A stretch of DNA of 64,000 bases from Nocardioides carbamazepini. Lineage in GTDB: Bacteria; Actinomycetota; Actinomycetes; Propionibacteriales; Nocardioidaceae. A program made the translations under genes and the position numbers. Below are positions 27,100 through 35,762 of this stretch, piece by piece (the first letter of the stretch is position 1; the number at the start of each line of letters is the position of its first letter). The stretch covers positions 620,001 through 684,000 of the forward strand of contig NZ_JAHTLF010000025.1 in assembly GCF_024614185.1 (NCBI RefSeq), read 5' to 3'. The notes beneath the pieces are model-generated. The model saw nothing but the letters and a program-made list of their open reading frames with translations. It was not told the DNA's origin and ran no database searches.

Positions 27100-27567
27100 T
27101 CAGTAGGCCGTGCGCGCCTCGTTGGCCAGCCAGGCGTCGAAGGGAGCGGCGGCATCGGGCAGGCGGACGTTGGCGACGTCCATCGACCACGCCGAGCGCG
27201 GCCGGTCGAAGAGCTCGTAGAAGGCGCGGTCGTCGAAGCCGCCGCGGGCGGCGTCGTCCCGGTCGGCGGCATACACGACGCGGTCCAGGCGTGCCCACAG
27301 AGCGGCAGACAGACACAACGGGCAGGGCTCGCAGGACGTGTAGAGCGTGCAGCCGGCCAGCTCGAAGGTCGCGAGCGAGGTGCAGGCGGCGCGGATCGCG
27401 ACCACCTCGGCATGAGCGGTCGGGTCGAGGTCACGGGTGACGTGGTTCTGGCCCTCGGAGACGAGGACCTCGCCGCGGACGATCACGGCACCGAACGGCC
27501 CGCCGCCGTCGGCGACATTGGCGGTCGCCAGCGCCACGGCGCGGGCCAGCCAGGTCTCCTCGCTCAT
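27100..27567 (-). CDS. Nucleoside/guanine deaminase of the cytidine-deaminase superfamily
   Basis: This 155-residue zinc deaminase has the diagnostic HAE motif (PTAHAEVVAIRAAC) and PCxxC motif (TSCEPCPLCLSAAL), with the Glu proton shuttle in HAE. The WARLDRVVYAADRDDAARGGFDD segment after the zinc site resembles the GuaD/guanine-deaminase branch rather than tRNA-adenosine deaminases. A purine-catabolic role fits the xdhABC operon nearby, which would oxidise the xanthine produced. ATG at 27567 (MSEETW) has a minus-strand TTGAAT 7 nt upstream; an in-frame ATG at 27576 would add three residues. Other substrates, such as cytosine or 5-fluorocytosine, cannot be excluded. Confidence 0.85.
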   Translation of the reverse strand: MSEETWLARAVALATANVADGGGPFGAVIVRGEVLVSEGQNHVTRDLDPTAHAEVVAIRAACTSLATFELAGCTLYTSCEPCPLCLSAALWARLDRVVYAADRDDAARGGFDDRAFYELFDRPRSAWSMDVANVRLPDAAAPFDAWLANEARTAY

Positions 27568-27589
27568 GGCGCCCATTCAACAAGGCAGG

Positions 27590-28504
27590 TCAACCCTGTG
27601 ACGCCACGAGCCGCTCCATGACGCGGCGCAGCGCCTGGACGACGCGTTGCGCCGAGCGGCGGCGCAGGGCCTCGGGGCGCGCGAGGACGTCGATGGTGCG
27701 GCTGGTGCTCAGCCCGTGCAGGGGGCGGAGCACGACGTCGTCGTACGGGTGGGCGGAGGTGTAGCGCGGCAGCAGCCCGATGCCGGATCCGGCGGCGACC
27801 AGCGCCGCGACGGCGCCGTAGTCGTTGACGCGGTGGACGACGTCGGCGCTGCGCCGGGTGAGTGCGGCGACGGCGGTGAGGACGTCGTCGGGGGAGTAGC
27901 CGGCCCGGCTGGTCACCCAGCGCTCGCCGACCACGTCGCGCGGGCGCAGCCGGTCGCGTGCGGTGAGGGGATGGCCGGCGGGGAGGGCGACGTCCAGGGG
28001 CTCGCGGGCCAGGGTGACGACGTGCAGGTCGTCGGTGGGCCAGGGCGGGCTGTGCTCCATCCGGTGGGCGAGCACGAGGTCGTACTGGGCGGTGAGGGCC
28101 GGGAAGTCGCGCTGGGCGACGTCCTCGTCGGTCAGCCGGAGCTCGGGCGCGTCGGGGCCGGCGTCGAGCTCGCGCAGCAGCGGGCCGAACAGCGCCTGGC
28201 CCGCGCTGTGGAAGCTGCTCAGGGTGACCGTGCCGCCGGGGGAGTCCTCGAACTGCTCGACGGCCGTGCGGGCCGCCGCCATCGCGTCGATGACGCCCGC
28301 GCCGGCCCGGGCGAGGACCCGGCCGGCGTCGGTCAGCGTCAGCACCCGTCCCTCGCGCCGGGTCAGGGGGGTCGCGAACTGTCGCTGCAGCGCGGCCAGG
28401 TGCTGCGAGACCGCGGACGGCGAGACGTGCAGCGCCTCCGCGACGGCGGTGACGCTGCCGAGGGCGCCGAGCTCGCGCAGGATCGTCAGCTGGTGGATCT
28501 CCAC
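27590..28504 (-). CDS. LysR-family transcriptional regulator, divergent from tdh-kbl
   Basis: This 304-residue LysR regulator has an HTH in LGALGSVTAVAEALHVSPSAVSQHLAALQ (residues 10-38) and an effector domain with the usual SSFHSAGQALFGPLLREL and AALVAAGSGIGLLPRY pattern. It is divergent from the threonine dehydrogenase gene, so it may control threonine catabolism; LysR proteins commonly regulate the divergent operon. GTG at 28504 has a minus-strand TAGGCT hexamer ending 7 nt upstream and no ribosome-binding site, which suggests a leaderless message. I could not pick out a convincing T-N11-A operator in the 90-nt intergenic region. Confidence 0.9.
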   Translation of the reverse strand: MEIHQLTILRELGALGSVTAVAEALHVSPSAVSQHLAALQRQFATPLTRREGRVLTLTDAGRVLARAGAGVIDAMAAARTAVEQFEDSPGGTVTLSSFHSAGQALFGPLLRELDAGPDAPELRLTDEDVAQRDFPALTAQYDLVLAHRMEHSPPWPTDDLHVVTLAREPLDVALPAGHPLTARDRLRPRDVVGERWVTSRAGYSPDDVLTAVAALTRRSADVVHRVNDYGAVAALVAAGSGIGLLPRYTSAHPYDDVVLRPLHGLSTSRTIDVLARPEALRRRSAQRVVQALRRVMERLVASQG

Positions 28505-28511
28505 GCGACCC

Positions 28512-28517
28512 AGCCTA
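28512..28517 (-). promoter_or_regulatory. -10 hexamer of the LysR gene
   Basis: Minus-strand TAGGCT ends 7 nt before the GTG start of the LysR gene. Confidence 0.45.
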
Positions 28518-28594
28518 CGGTGAAGTGATCTCTTAACAGACCATGCAGGAAGTGCCCGTTGCTCTGCACGGTCGCGGAGCGCTGCAATGGACCT

Positions 28595-29638
28595 GTGAAG
28601 GCGCTCTTCAAGGCCGAGGCGGGCCCCGGGCTCGCGCTCGTCGACCGCCCGGACCCGGTCTGTGGTCCGGCCGACGTGGTGATCCGCGTGCTCCGCACGG
28701 GCATCTGCGGCACCGACCTCCACATCCTGCGCTGGGACGACTGGGCGGCGGGCGCGGTGCGGGCGCCGCTGACCCCCGGTCACGAGTTCTACGGCGAGGT
28801 CGTCGAGGTCGGCCCGCTCGTCGACGATGTCGCGGTCGGAGACCGCGTCTCCGGCGAAGGCCACATCGTGTGCGGCACCTGCCGCAACTGCCGCGCCGGG
28901 CGACGCCAGATGTGCATCCGCACCGTCGGCCTCGGCGTGCAGCGCGACGGGGCGTTCGCGGAGTACCTCGGCCTGCCGGCCAGCAACGTGTGGGTCCACC
29001 ATCCCGACGTCGCACCCGACCTCGGTGCGATCTTCGACCCGCTCGGCAACGCGGTGCACACGGCGCTGGCCTTCCCGCTCGTCGGCGAGGACGTCCTGGT
29101 CGCCGGCTGCGGCCCGATCGGGCTGATGGCGATAGCGATCGCCCGCCACGTCGGCGCCCGGTACGTCGTCGGGACCGACGTCAGTCCGGCCCGCCTCGAG
29201 CTGGCCACGGGGATGGGAGCCGATGCCGTCGTCGACGTGTCGACCGGTTCCGTGGCCGACGTGCAGCGGGTGCTGCACATGCGCGAGGGCTTCGACGTCG
29301 GCTTCGAGATGAGTGGCGCCCCGTCGGCGCTGCCGCAGATGATCGACAACATGAACCACGGTGGCCGGATCGCGATGCTCGGCCTGCCGAGCGCACCGTT
29401 CGCCGTCGACTGGGGGAAGGTCGTCACGCACATGCTGACCCTCAAGGGCATCTACGGTCGCGAGATGTTCGAGACCTGGAACGCCATGGGCGCGATGCTG
29501 CAGTCGAGCAGCACCCTGCGCGAGGCGATCGGGTCGGTCATCTCCGACCGGCTGCCCGCGCGCGAGTGGGAGCAGGGATTCGCGATCGCGGCGTCCGCCG
29601 GGGTCGGCAAGGTCGTGCTGGACTGGACGGAGCTGTGA
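28595..29638 (+). CDS. tdh: L-threonine 3-dehydrogenase
   Basis: This is a zinc-dependent medium-chain dehydrogenase that oxidises threonine to 2-amino-3-ketobutyrate with NAD. The 347-residue product has the catalytic-zinc motifs GICGTDLHIL and PGHEFYGEV, the structural-zinc set CGTCRNCRAGRRQMC, and the Rossmann motif VAGCGPIGLMAIAI. The HGGRIAMLGLPS and TLKGIYGREMFETW segments match Tdh rather than sorbitol or alcohol dehydrogenases. GTG at 28595 gives the expected length. The stop overlaps the ATG of kbl (TGATG), and the two enzymes form the standard threonine-to-glycine route. Confidence 0.93.
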   Translation: MKALFKAEAGPGLALVDRPDPVCGPADVVIRVLRTGICGTDLHILRWDDWAAGAVRAPLTPGHEFYGEVVEVGPLVDDVAVGDRVSGEGHIVCGTCRNCRAGRRQMCIRTVGLGVQRDGAFAEYLGLPASNVWVHHPDVAPDLGAIFDPLGNAVHTALAFPLVGEDVLVAGCGPIGLMAIAIARHVGARYVVGTDVSPARLELATGMGADAVVDVSTGSVADVQRVLHMREGFDVGFEMSGAPSALPQMIDNMNHGGRIAMLGLPSAPFAVDWGKVVTHMLTLKGIYGREMFETWNAMGAMLQSSSTLREAIGSVISDRLPAREWEQGFAIAASAGVGKVVLDWTEL

Positions 29639-30819
29639 TGTACGGAGACTTCAGGAACCACCTCACCGACGAGCTCGACGGGATCGAGCGGGCCGGGCTC
29701 ACCAAGCGCGAGCGCGGCATCCGCGGCCCGCAGCGGGCCGAGATCGTCGCCGACGGCGCCGAGGTGCTCAACTTCTGCGCCAACAACTATCTCGGCCTGG
29801 CCGACGACCCGCGACTGCTCGACGCCGCCCGCGGGGCGCTCGACACCTGGGGCTACGGGATGGCCAGCGTCCGGTTCATCTGCGGCACCCAGGAGCAGCA
29901 CCTCGAGCTCGAGCGCCGGCTCTCGGACTTCCTCGGCACCGAGGAGACGATCCTCTACTCGTCGTGCTTCGACGCCAACGGCGGCGTCTTCGAGACGCTC
30001 TTCGGGCCCGAGGACGCGATCATCTCCGACGCCCTCAACCACGCCTCGATCATCGACGGCATCCGGCTCTCCAAGGCGCGCCGCCTGCGCTACGCCAACC
30101 GTGACATGGCCGATCTCGAGGAGCAGCTGAAGGCCGCCGCCGACGCGCGCTTCCGGGTCGTCGTCACCGACGGCGTGTTCTCGATGGACGGCTACCTCGC
30201 GCCGCTGCGCGAGATCTGCGACCTCGCCGAGAGGTACGACGCCCTCGTGCTCGTCGACGACTCGCACGCGGTCGGGTTCATCGGGGCCGGTGGCCGCGGG
30301 ACGCCCGAGCTGTGCGGTGTCGCCGACCGGGTCGACATCTACACCGGCACCTTCGGCAAGGCCCTCGGCGGCGCGTCCGGCGGGTACGTCTCCTCGCACC
30401 GCGAGATCGTCGCCCTGCTGCGGCAGCGCTCGCGCCCGTACCTCTTCTCCAACACCCTGGCCCCCACGATCGTCGCGGGCACACTGCGGGCGCTCGACCT
30501 GGTGGAGGACTCCGGCGAGCTGCGCGAGCGGCTGCGCGCCAACGCCGCGCTCTTCCGGGAGCTGATGGGCGCCGAGGGCTTCGACCTGCTCCCCGGCGAG
30601 CACCCGATCGTCCCGGTGATGTTCGGGGACGCCGCCCTCACGGCCCGGGTCGCCGACGAGATGCAACGGCACGGCGTCTACGTGACGGCGTTCAGCTTCC
30701 CCGTCGTGCCCCGTGGCGAGGCCCGGATCCGGGTCCAGCTCTCCGCCGCCCACACCGAGGACCAGGTACGCCGCTGCGTGGCCGCCTTCGTCGCGGGACG
30801 CGAAGCGTCCCAGGCCTGA
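29638..30819 (+). CDS. kbl: 2-amino-3-ketobutyrate CoA ligase (glycine C-acetyltransferase)
   Basis: This PLP enzyme cleaves 2-amino-3-ketobutyrate with CoA to glycine and acetyl-CoA. The 393-residue product has the alpha-oxoamine-synthase landmarks: NFCANNYLGLADDPRL, ASVRFICGTQEQHLELE, VDDSHAVGFIGAGGRGT and the PLP-lysine block GTFGKALGGASGGY. It overlaps tdh by one base and follows it in the pathway, so co-translation is expected. 2-Amino-3-ketobutyrate is unstable and the two enzymes usually channel it. The next gene, 62 nt later, has its own promoter. Confidence 0.95.
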   Translation: MYGDFRNHLTDELDGIERAGLTKRERGIRGPQRAEIVADGAEVLNFCANNYLGLADDPRLLDAARGALDTWGYGMASVRFICGTQEQHLELERRLSDFLGTEETILYSSCFDANGGVFETLFGPEDAIISDALNHASIIDGIRLSKARRLRYANRDMADLEEQLKAAADARFRVVVTDGVFSMDGYLAPLREICDLAERYDALVLVDDSHAVGFIGAGGRGTPELCGVADRVDIYTGTFGKALGGASGGYVSSHREIVALLRQRSRPYLFSNTLAPTIVAGTLRALDLVEDSGELRERLRANAALFRELMGAEGFDLLPGEHPIVPVMFGDAALTARVADEMQRHGVYVTAFSFPVVPRGEARIRVQLSAAHTEDQVRRCVAAFVAGREASQA

Positions 30820-30844
30820 TGTGGACCAGGAGTGTCGCCCTCGG

Positions 30845-30874
30845 ATTGATCTGACAGGAAGATCTCCTGTCTAA
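30845..30874 (+). promoter_or_regulatory. Promoter with an operator-like palindrome before the DUF6421-like gene
   Basis: TTGATC (30845-30850) and TCTAAT (30869-30874) are 18 nt apart. The inverted repeat GACAGGA/TCCTGTC (7-bp arms, 5-nt spacer, 30852-30870) fills the spacer and touches the -10, so a bound dimer should block transcription. The -10 ends 7 nt before the ATG, suggesting a leaderless message. Confidence 0.65.
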
Positions 30875-30881
30875 TGGAGCT

Positions 30882-32255
30882 ATGACGGATCTTCTTTCAT
30901 TCGCTGACCGCAAGGACCTCCGCGGCGACGCCGTCGTGGCGCAGCCGGCGTGGCGGGCGCTGAAGGACGTCGTCGAGGAGATCCGCACCTGGCAGCTCGC
31001 CGACGGCTCGATCGATCTCGGCGCCGAGGGCGCGCCCTCCCGTGAGGCGGCGGCCGCCGCGGTGGCGCGGGTCACCGACGCCGTCGAGCACCTCTCGCCG
31101 CTGCTCCCGCACGACGCGGCCTACCACCGTGCCGTCGTCGCCGACCTCCGCCGCTGGGCCGAGACCGGGTTCGGCGTACCGGACTTCCTCGACTCCCTGC
31201 TGGCCTTCACGCCCGCGCGCGAGCGCACCGACGGTCGCCAGCACCTCGTCGTCTTCCCGATGTACACCCAGAACGGCAACCCCGACCGCAACCTCGAGGC
31301 CGTCGTCTTCCGGATGGTGTGGCCGGACTGGCTGTCCGAGCTCGAGGCGACCCGCTACGACAACCCGCTGTTCTGCGGCATCGCGTTCGAGGACTTCACC
31401 AGCGGCTACGACACCAACTCCGCCGTGCTCTTCCCCGAGACCGTCGCGGTGCGCGAGGTGCCTGAGCGGTTCAGCTGGGGCGGCATCTTCTGCGACCGCG
31501 AGGCCGCCCGCTTCCGGCGGGTCAGCCGGGCCGCCGTCGACCTGCTCGGCGTCGACCTGCCCGACGAGGTGCGCGGCCTGATGGACGACCAGCAGCGCAG
31601 CCAGGACGCGTTCGTGCTCTGGGACATGATCCACGACCGGGCGCACAGCCACGGCGACCTGCCCTTCGACCCGTTCATGATCAAGCAGCGGCAGCCGTTC
31701 TGGATGTACGGGCTGGAGGAGCTGCGCTGCGACCTCACCGCGTTCAAGGCCGCCGTCGAGCTCGAGGCCGAGGGGGTCACGCAGGCGACCGACGTGCAGC
31801 ACGCGATCCTGCTCGACCGGATGTTCCGCTTCCCGGTCACCGGCGAGCGCAGCCGCAACTACGACGGACTGGGCGGCCAGCTGCTCTTCGCCTATCTGCA
31901 CCGGCACGACGCGATCCGCTGGACCGACAACACGCTGCGGATCGACTGGGAGCTCGCGCGGGAGACGACCGGAGCGCTGTGCTCGGAGATCGAGCAGCTC
32001 TACCGCGACGGGATCGACCGGCCCAAGCTCGTGCACTGGCAGGCCGGCTACGCGCTGGTCAGCCGCTACCTCGCGCCGCACCCCGCCTCGAAGTGGGCGC
32101 GCGGTGCCGAGGCGCTCGACCTCACCCGGCAGCCGCGCGAGCTCGTCGACGATGTGCTGCCCGACGAGTTCCCGTTGAGTATGTTCTTCGAGGCGCTGGC
32201 GAAGAAGCTCAAGAACGTCATCGCGGAGACCCGCGGCATCCGTGCCGCCGCCTGA
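30882..32255 (+). CDS. DUF6421-like protein of unknown function
   Basis: This 457-residue soluble protein resembles what I know as the DUF6421 family of actinobacteria; I have no functional assignment. A possible metal site is visible: H251-D-R-A-H255-S-H257-G, followed 24 residues later by E279-E-L-R-C-D284. The spacing is reminiscent of gluzincin peptidases (HExxH with a downstream Glu), but the usual catalytic Glu is Asp here. Other blocks include VVFPMYTQNGNPDRNLEAV and FCGIAFEDFTSGYDTNSAV. It lies between kbl and threonine aldolase but has its own promoter and operator. It may therefore modify or sense a threonine-pathway product. A pure metabolic role cannot be claimed. Confidence 0.7.
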   Translation: MTDLLSFADRKDLRGDAVVAQPAWRALKDVVEEIRTWQLADGSIDLGAEGAPSREAAAAAVARVTDAVEHLSPLLPHDAAYHRAVVADLRRWAETGFGVPDFLDSLLAFTPARERTDGRQHLVVFPMYTQNGNPDRNLEAVVFRMVWPDWLSELEATRYDNPLFCGIAFEDFTSGYDTNSAVLFPETVAVREVPERFSWGGIFCDREAARFRRVSRAAVDLLGVDLPDEVRGLMDDQQRSQDAFVLWDMIHDRAHSHGDLPFDPFMIKQRQPFWMYGLEELRCDLTAFKAAVELEAEGVTQATDVQHAILLDRMFRFPVTGERSRNYDGLGGQLLFAYLHRHDAIRWTDNTLRIDWELARETTGALCSEIEQLYRDGIDRPKLVHWQAGYALVSRYLAPHPASKWARGAEALDLTRQPRELVDDVLPDEFPLSMFFEALAKKLKNVIAETRGIRAAA

Positions 32256-32275
32256 CTGAACGGAGCACATCACCC

Positions 32276-33340
32276 GTGGCCGACACCGCAGCACAGCGCC
32301 GGCACGACCCCGACGCCCGCCAGTTCGCCAGCGACAACTACGCGGGCGTGCACCCCGAGGTGATGGCGGCGCTCGCGCTCGCCAACGGCGGACACCAGGT
32401 GTCGTACGGCGAGGACGCCTACACCGAGCACCTCCAGACGATGATGGCCGGCCTGTTCGGGGCCGGCGTCGAGGCGTACCCCGTCTTCAACGGCACGGGC
32501 GCCAACGTGATCGGCCTGCAGGCGCTCACCGACCGGTGGGGCGCCGTGATCTGCGCCGACACCGCGCACATCCACAGCGACGAGGGCGGTGCCCCGGAGC
32601 GGATGGGCGGGCTCAAGCTGCACACCGTGGCGACACCCGACGGCAAGCTGACCCCCGAGCTGGTCGACCGGCACGCCTGGGGCTTCGAGGACGAGCATCG
32701 CGCCATGCCGCAGGTCGTCTCGATCACCCAGTCCACCGAGGTGGGCACGCTGTACACCCCGGACGAGGTCCGGGCGCTCGCCGAGCACGTCCACGAGCTC
32801 GGCATGCGGCTGCACCTCGACGGCGCCCGGCTGGCGAATGCCACCGCCGCGCTCGGCGTACCGGTCCGGGAGTTCACGTCCGACGCCGGCGTCGACGTGC
32901 TCTCCTTCGGCGCGACCAAGAACGGCGCCCTCGGCGGCGAGGCCGTCGTGGTCCTCAACCCCGACGGCGTCAGCCACCTCAAGCACCTGCGCAAGCTCTC
33001 GATGCAGCTCGCCAGCAAGATGCGCTTCGTCTCGGTGCAGTTCGAGGCGCTGCTCGCCGACGGGCTGTGGCTGCGGCTCGCCGACCACGCCAACGCGATG
33101 GCACAGCGACTCGCCGCCGGGGTCCGGGAGATCGACGGCGTCGAGATCCTCCACCCGGTCCAGGCCAACGGCATCTTCGCCCGGCTGCCCCACGACGCCA
33201 GCCGCCGGCTGATGAAGCGGCACCGCTTCTACTTCTGGGACGAGGCCGCCGGCGACGTGCGCTGGATGTGCTCCTTCGACACCACGGAGGACGACGTCGA
33301 CGCGTTCCTCGCTGCGCTGCGCGAGGAGATGGGCCGCTGA
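32276..33340 (+). CDS. ltaE: Low-specificity threonine aldolase
   Basis: This 354-residue PLP enzyme cleaves threonine or allo-threonine to glycine and acetaldehyde. The fold-type I marks are FASDNYAGVHPEVM, YPVFNGTGANVIGLQAL, LHLDGARLANATAAL and the PLP-lysine block DVLSFGATKNGALGGEA. A C-terminal WMCSFDTTEDDVDAF completes it. It follows the DUF6421-like gene by 20 nt with a plausible ribosome-binding site (CGGAG) before GTG at 32276. With tdh-kbl it gives two routes from threonine to glycine. Beta-eliminating lyases share the fold, but the sequence fits aldolase better. Confidence 0.9.
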   Translation: MADTAAQRRHDPDARQFASDNYAGVHPEVMAALALANGGHQVSYGEDAYTEHLQTMMAGLFGAGVEAYPVFNGTGANVIGLQALTDRWGAVICADTAHIHSDEGGAPERMGGLKLHTVATPDGKLTPELVDRHAWGFEDEHRAMPQVVSITQSTEVGTLYTPDEVRALAEHVHELGMRLHLDGARLANATAALGVPVREFTSDAGVDVLSFGATKNGALGGEAVVVLNPDGVSHLKHLRKLSMQLASKMRFVSVQFEALLADGLWLRLADHANAMAQRLAAGVREIDGVEILHPVQANGIFARLPHDASRRLMKRHRFYFWDEAAGDVRWMCSFDTTEDDVDAFLAALREEMGR

Positions 33341-33359
33341 CCCCGGGTTCGGTCCGGAC

Positions 33360-34427
33360 TCAGCCCGGCAGGTCCTGACGCCGCATCGCGAACACCCAGC
33401 GCCGGCGCGGGTGCTCGCTGACCGACCACAGGCAGCCCGTCTCGGGCCACCACACCAGGTCCTCGGGGCCCGGCGGCGTCGCCCAGCGGTGCTCGCGCAG
33501 GGCACCCGGCAGGCCGACGTACACGGATCCGGGCCGGTGCTGCCCGCGGGACCGGGTGATGACATAGGTGCCGTCGACCGCGGCCACCCCCTGCATCCGC
33601 GGTACGCCGCGGTCGTCGACCTCGGCGACCGAGCGCCCGTCGGCGGCGTGGTGGGGCAGCCCGCTGGCGAGGTCGATCGCGAACCGGGCCATCCGGCGGG
33701 TCTGCGCCGCGGACCCGTACTCACCGACGAGCAGGGCCGGCTGCTCCTGGCTGCGGTCGAGGGTGAGGAAGGAGTACCGCAGTCGCTCCACGCCCTCGTC
33801 GTGCCCGCTCTGCTGGGTGAACCGGATCGGAAGCACGTAGCGGTGCCCGAACGTGCGGTACGGCGACCCGGCCGGCACCCGCAGCACGTCGCCGACATGG
33901 GCGCTGTGGATGCCGGCGCCGGTCGCCGCGACGTGCAGGAAGTCGTCGTGCCACACGATGCCACCGGCATGCACCTTCAGCGGCTTGAAGCCCGCCCGGC
34001 CGTCCTCGAGCGTCGGCACCACCAGCAGCACGTGGCCGTAGCGGCGGCGAGCCAGGTCCACGACGCTGATCCGGGAGCCGCCGGCGGTCCGGGCGTACCA
34101 GGAGCTGACCAGCACGTCGTGGCCGTGCCGCTCGCGGAAGCCCGTCTGCGCGGAGGTGGTGATGCCCTGGGGGTACCAGTTCCGGTCACGTCGGTCGGCC
34201 GCCTCCCAGGTCCACGCCGCGCTCACCTTCAGGCCGAGCAGCCGGGGGAGCGGCGCGAACGTCCGCCGCAGCCGGAGCGGCAGATCCGCGGCCATGGCTG
34301 CGATCCCGACCCGGCCGCCGCCGTCGGAGGTCAGTGCGGCGACGAGCGCCTCGATCTCGTCGCCGTTCTCGGCCGTGCGGGTCAGGTGCAGTCCGGACAC
34401 GGCCGCCACGGTAGCCGAGCGCAGCAT
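33360..34427 (-). CDS. Hypothetical protein, beta-propeller-like
   Basis: This 355-residue protein has many short strand-like segments (HVLLVVPTLEDG, GIVWHDDFLHVAATG, GTYVITRSRGQHRPG, LVWWPETGCLWSVSE) spaced like the blades of a propeller, with repeated Trp/His-rich turns. It has no signal peptide or transmembrane helix when started at ATG 34427. Longer in-frame starts reach into a region rich in Ser and Arg that looks non-coding. I do not recognise a family. It is divergent from the small protein gene at 34510 and convergent with threonine aldolase. Function unknown. Confidence 0.65.
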   Translation of the reverse strand: MLRSATVAAVSGLHLTRTAENGDEIEALVAALTSDGGGRVGIAAMAADLPLRLRRTFAPLPRLLGLKVSAAWTWEAADRRDRNWYPQGITTSAQTGFRERHGHDVLVSSWYARTAGGSRISVVDLARRRYGHVLLVVPTLEDGRAGFKPLKVHAGGIVWHDDFLHVAATGAGIHSAHVGDVLRVPAGSPYRTFGHRYVLPIRFTQQSGHDEGVERLRYSFLTLDRSQEQPALLVGEYGSAAQTRRMARFAIDLASGLPHHAADGRSVAEVDDRGVPRMQGVAAVDGTYVITRSRGQHRPGSVYVGLPGALREHRWATPPGPEDLVWWPETGCLWSVSEHPRRRWVFAMRRQDLPG

Positions 34428-34509
34428 CTCCGGCGGATCGGGGAGTTGCGCAGTCGCCTGGTGACCGCGGGGCTCCCCGATGTCGGCGTAGGGCTGGGAT
34501 GATGGCGCC

Positions 34510-34806
34510 ATGCGGGGCATCTTCTTCGACGAGGACGACGCGCGGGCGGCCGCGTCGGTGCTGGTGCGCGGCGGCTTCTCGGCCGAGGTGGTCCGCGAGC
34601 GGCTCGCGGGCGAGGACGACGACGAGGACCACCCGTGGGCGATCGTCACCGACGCGCCCGAGATCCAGCTCGAGATGCTCGTCGAGACCTACGACGGGTG
34701 GCTGGACCGCGACGAGGATCCCGACGGGTCTCCGGGTGCACCCGACCAGGCGGGGCTCGTGCTTCCGCTCCCCGACGCGCCGCGGCGGATCAAGCGCCCG
34801 GAGTGA
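34510..34806 (+). CDS. Small acidic hypothetical protein, 98 aa
   Basis: This 98-residue protein starts MRGIFFDEDDARAAASVLVRGGFSAEVVRE and is acidic in the middle (RLAGEDDDEDHPWAIV). It resembles small proteins often found just upstream of mshB in actinobacteria. No enzymatic motif is visible. The gene ends 32 nt before mshB, which has its own leaderless-type promoter, so co-transcription is possible but not required. Confidence 0.6.
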   Translation: MRGIFFDEDDARAAASVLVRGGFSAEVVRERLAGEDDDEDHPWAIVTDAPEIQLEMLVETYDGWLDRDEDPDGSPGAPDQAGLVLPLPDAPRRIKRPE

Positions 34807-34825
34807 AGCGCGCGGGTCCCCTCAT

Positions 34826-34831
34826 TAGGCT
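34826..34831 (+). promoter_or_regulatory. -10 hexamer of mshB
   Basis: TAGGCT ends 7 nt before the mshB ATG at 34839, with no ribosome-binding site, so leaderless initiation is likely. Confidence 0.5.
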
Positions 34832-34838
34832 CGTCCCC

Positions 34839-35762
34839 ATGACCGCAACCGCCGCCCACCGGCTGCTCCTCGTGCACGCCCACCCCGACGACGAGTCGAT
34901 CGGCCAGGGCGCCACCATGGCGAAGTACGTCGCGGAGGGTCGGGGCGTCACGCTGGTCACCTGCACGGCGGGGGAGATGGGCGAGATCCTGGTGCCCGAG
35001 CTGGAGCATCTCGCCGCCGACAAGGAGGACCGGCTCGGTGAGCACCGCCGCGGTGAGCTGGACGACGCGATGAAGGCGCTCGGGGTCACGGACCACCGGT
35101 TCCTCGGCGGATTCGGCACCTACCGCGACTCCGGGATGAAGTGGCACGAGGACGGTCACGCGGTGGCGGCCGACGACGTGCACGAGAACGCCTTCTGGAA
35201 CGCCGACCTCACCGAGGCCGCCGACCACCTCGTCGCGGTCATCCGCGAGGTGCGCCCGCAGGTGCTGGTGATCTATGACGAGTTCGGCGGCTACGGCCAC
35301 CCGGACCACATCCAGGCCCACCGGGTCGCGATGTACGCCGCGCAGCTCGCGGCCGTGGCGTCGTACCGGCGGGACCTGGGCGAGCCCTTCGAGATCGCGA
35401 AGATCTACTGGGGCGCCATCGCGGAGAGCCGCATCCGCGAGGGCCTGCGCCGACTGCGGGAGGCGGGCGACACGACGACCTTCGAAGGCATGGACCCCGA
35501 CAACCTGCCGCCCATGTTCCGGCGCGACGAGGACATCTCGTGCGAGGTCGACGCGAGCGAGCACGTCGAGCGCAAGCTCGACGCGCTGCGTGCGCATGCC
35601 ACCCAGATCACCACGGACGGGCCGTTCTTCGCGCTGTCCAACAACGTGGGGGCCGAGGCCTTCGGGCGTGAGCAGTTCCGGCTGGTCAAGGGCGTCGCCG
35701 GTCCGCTCGACGCCGAGACCGGCTGGGAGACCGACCTCTTCGCCGGCATCCCGGAGCGGTGA
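34839..35762 (+). CDS. mshB: GlcNAc-Ins deacetylase of mycothiol synthesis
   Basis: MshB is a zinc deacetylase converting N-acetylglucosaminyl-inositol to glucosaminyl-inositol, the second committed step of mycothiol synthesis. The 307-residue product has the LmbE/PIG-L motifs VHAHPDDESIGQGATM (zinc ligands His15 and Asp18, base Asp17) and EFGGYGHPDHIQAH (third zinc His). The NNVGAEAFGREQFRLVKG tail also matches MshB. ATG at 34839 has a -10 element at 7-nt spacing. The gene overlaps the following membrane protein by 4 nt (GTGA), and a VanW gene follows. A mycothiol-S-conjugate amidase role is possible for this family but the length and motifs favour MshB. Confidence 0.93.
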   Translation: MTATAAHRLLLVHAHPDDESIGQGATMAKYVAEGRGVTLVTCTAGEMGEILVPELEHLAADKEDRLGEHRRGELDDAMKALGVTDHRFLGGFGTYRDSGMKWHEDGHAVAADDVHENAFWNADLTEAADHLVAVIREVRPQVLVIYDEFGGYGHPDHIQAHRVAMYAAQLAAVASYRRDLGEPFEIAKIYWGAIAESRIREGLRRLREAGDTTTFEGMDPDNLPPMFRRDEDISCEVDASEHVERKLDALRAHATQITTDGPFFALSNNVGAEAFGREQFRLVKGVAGPLDAETGWETDLFAGIPER

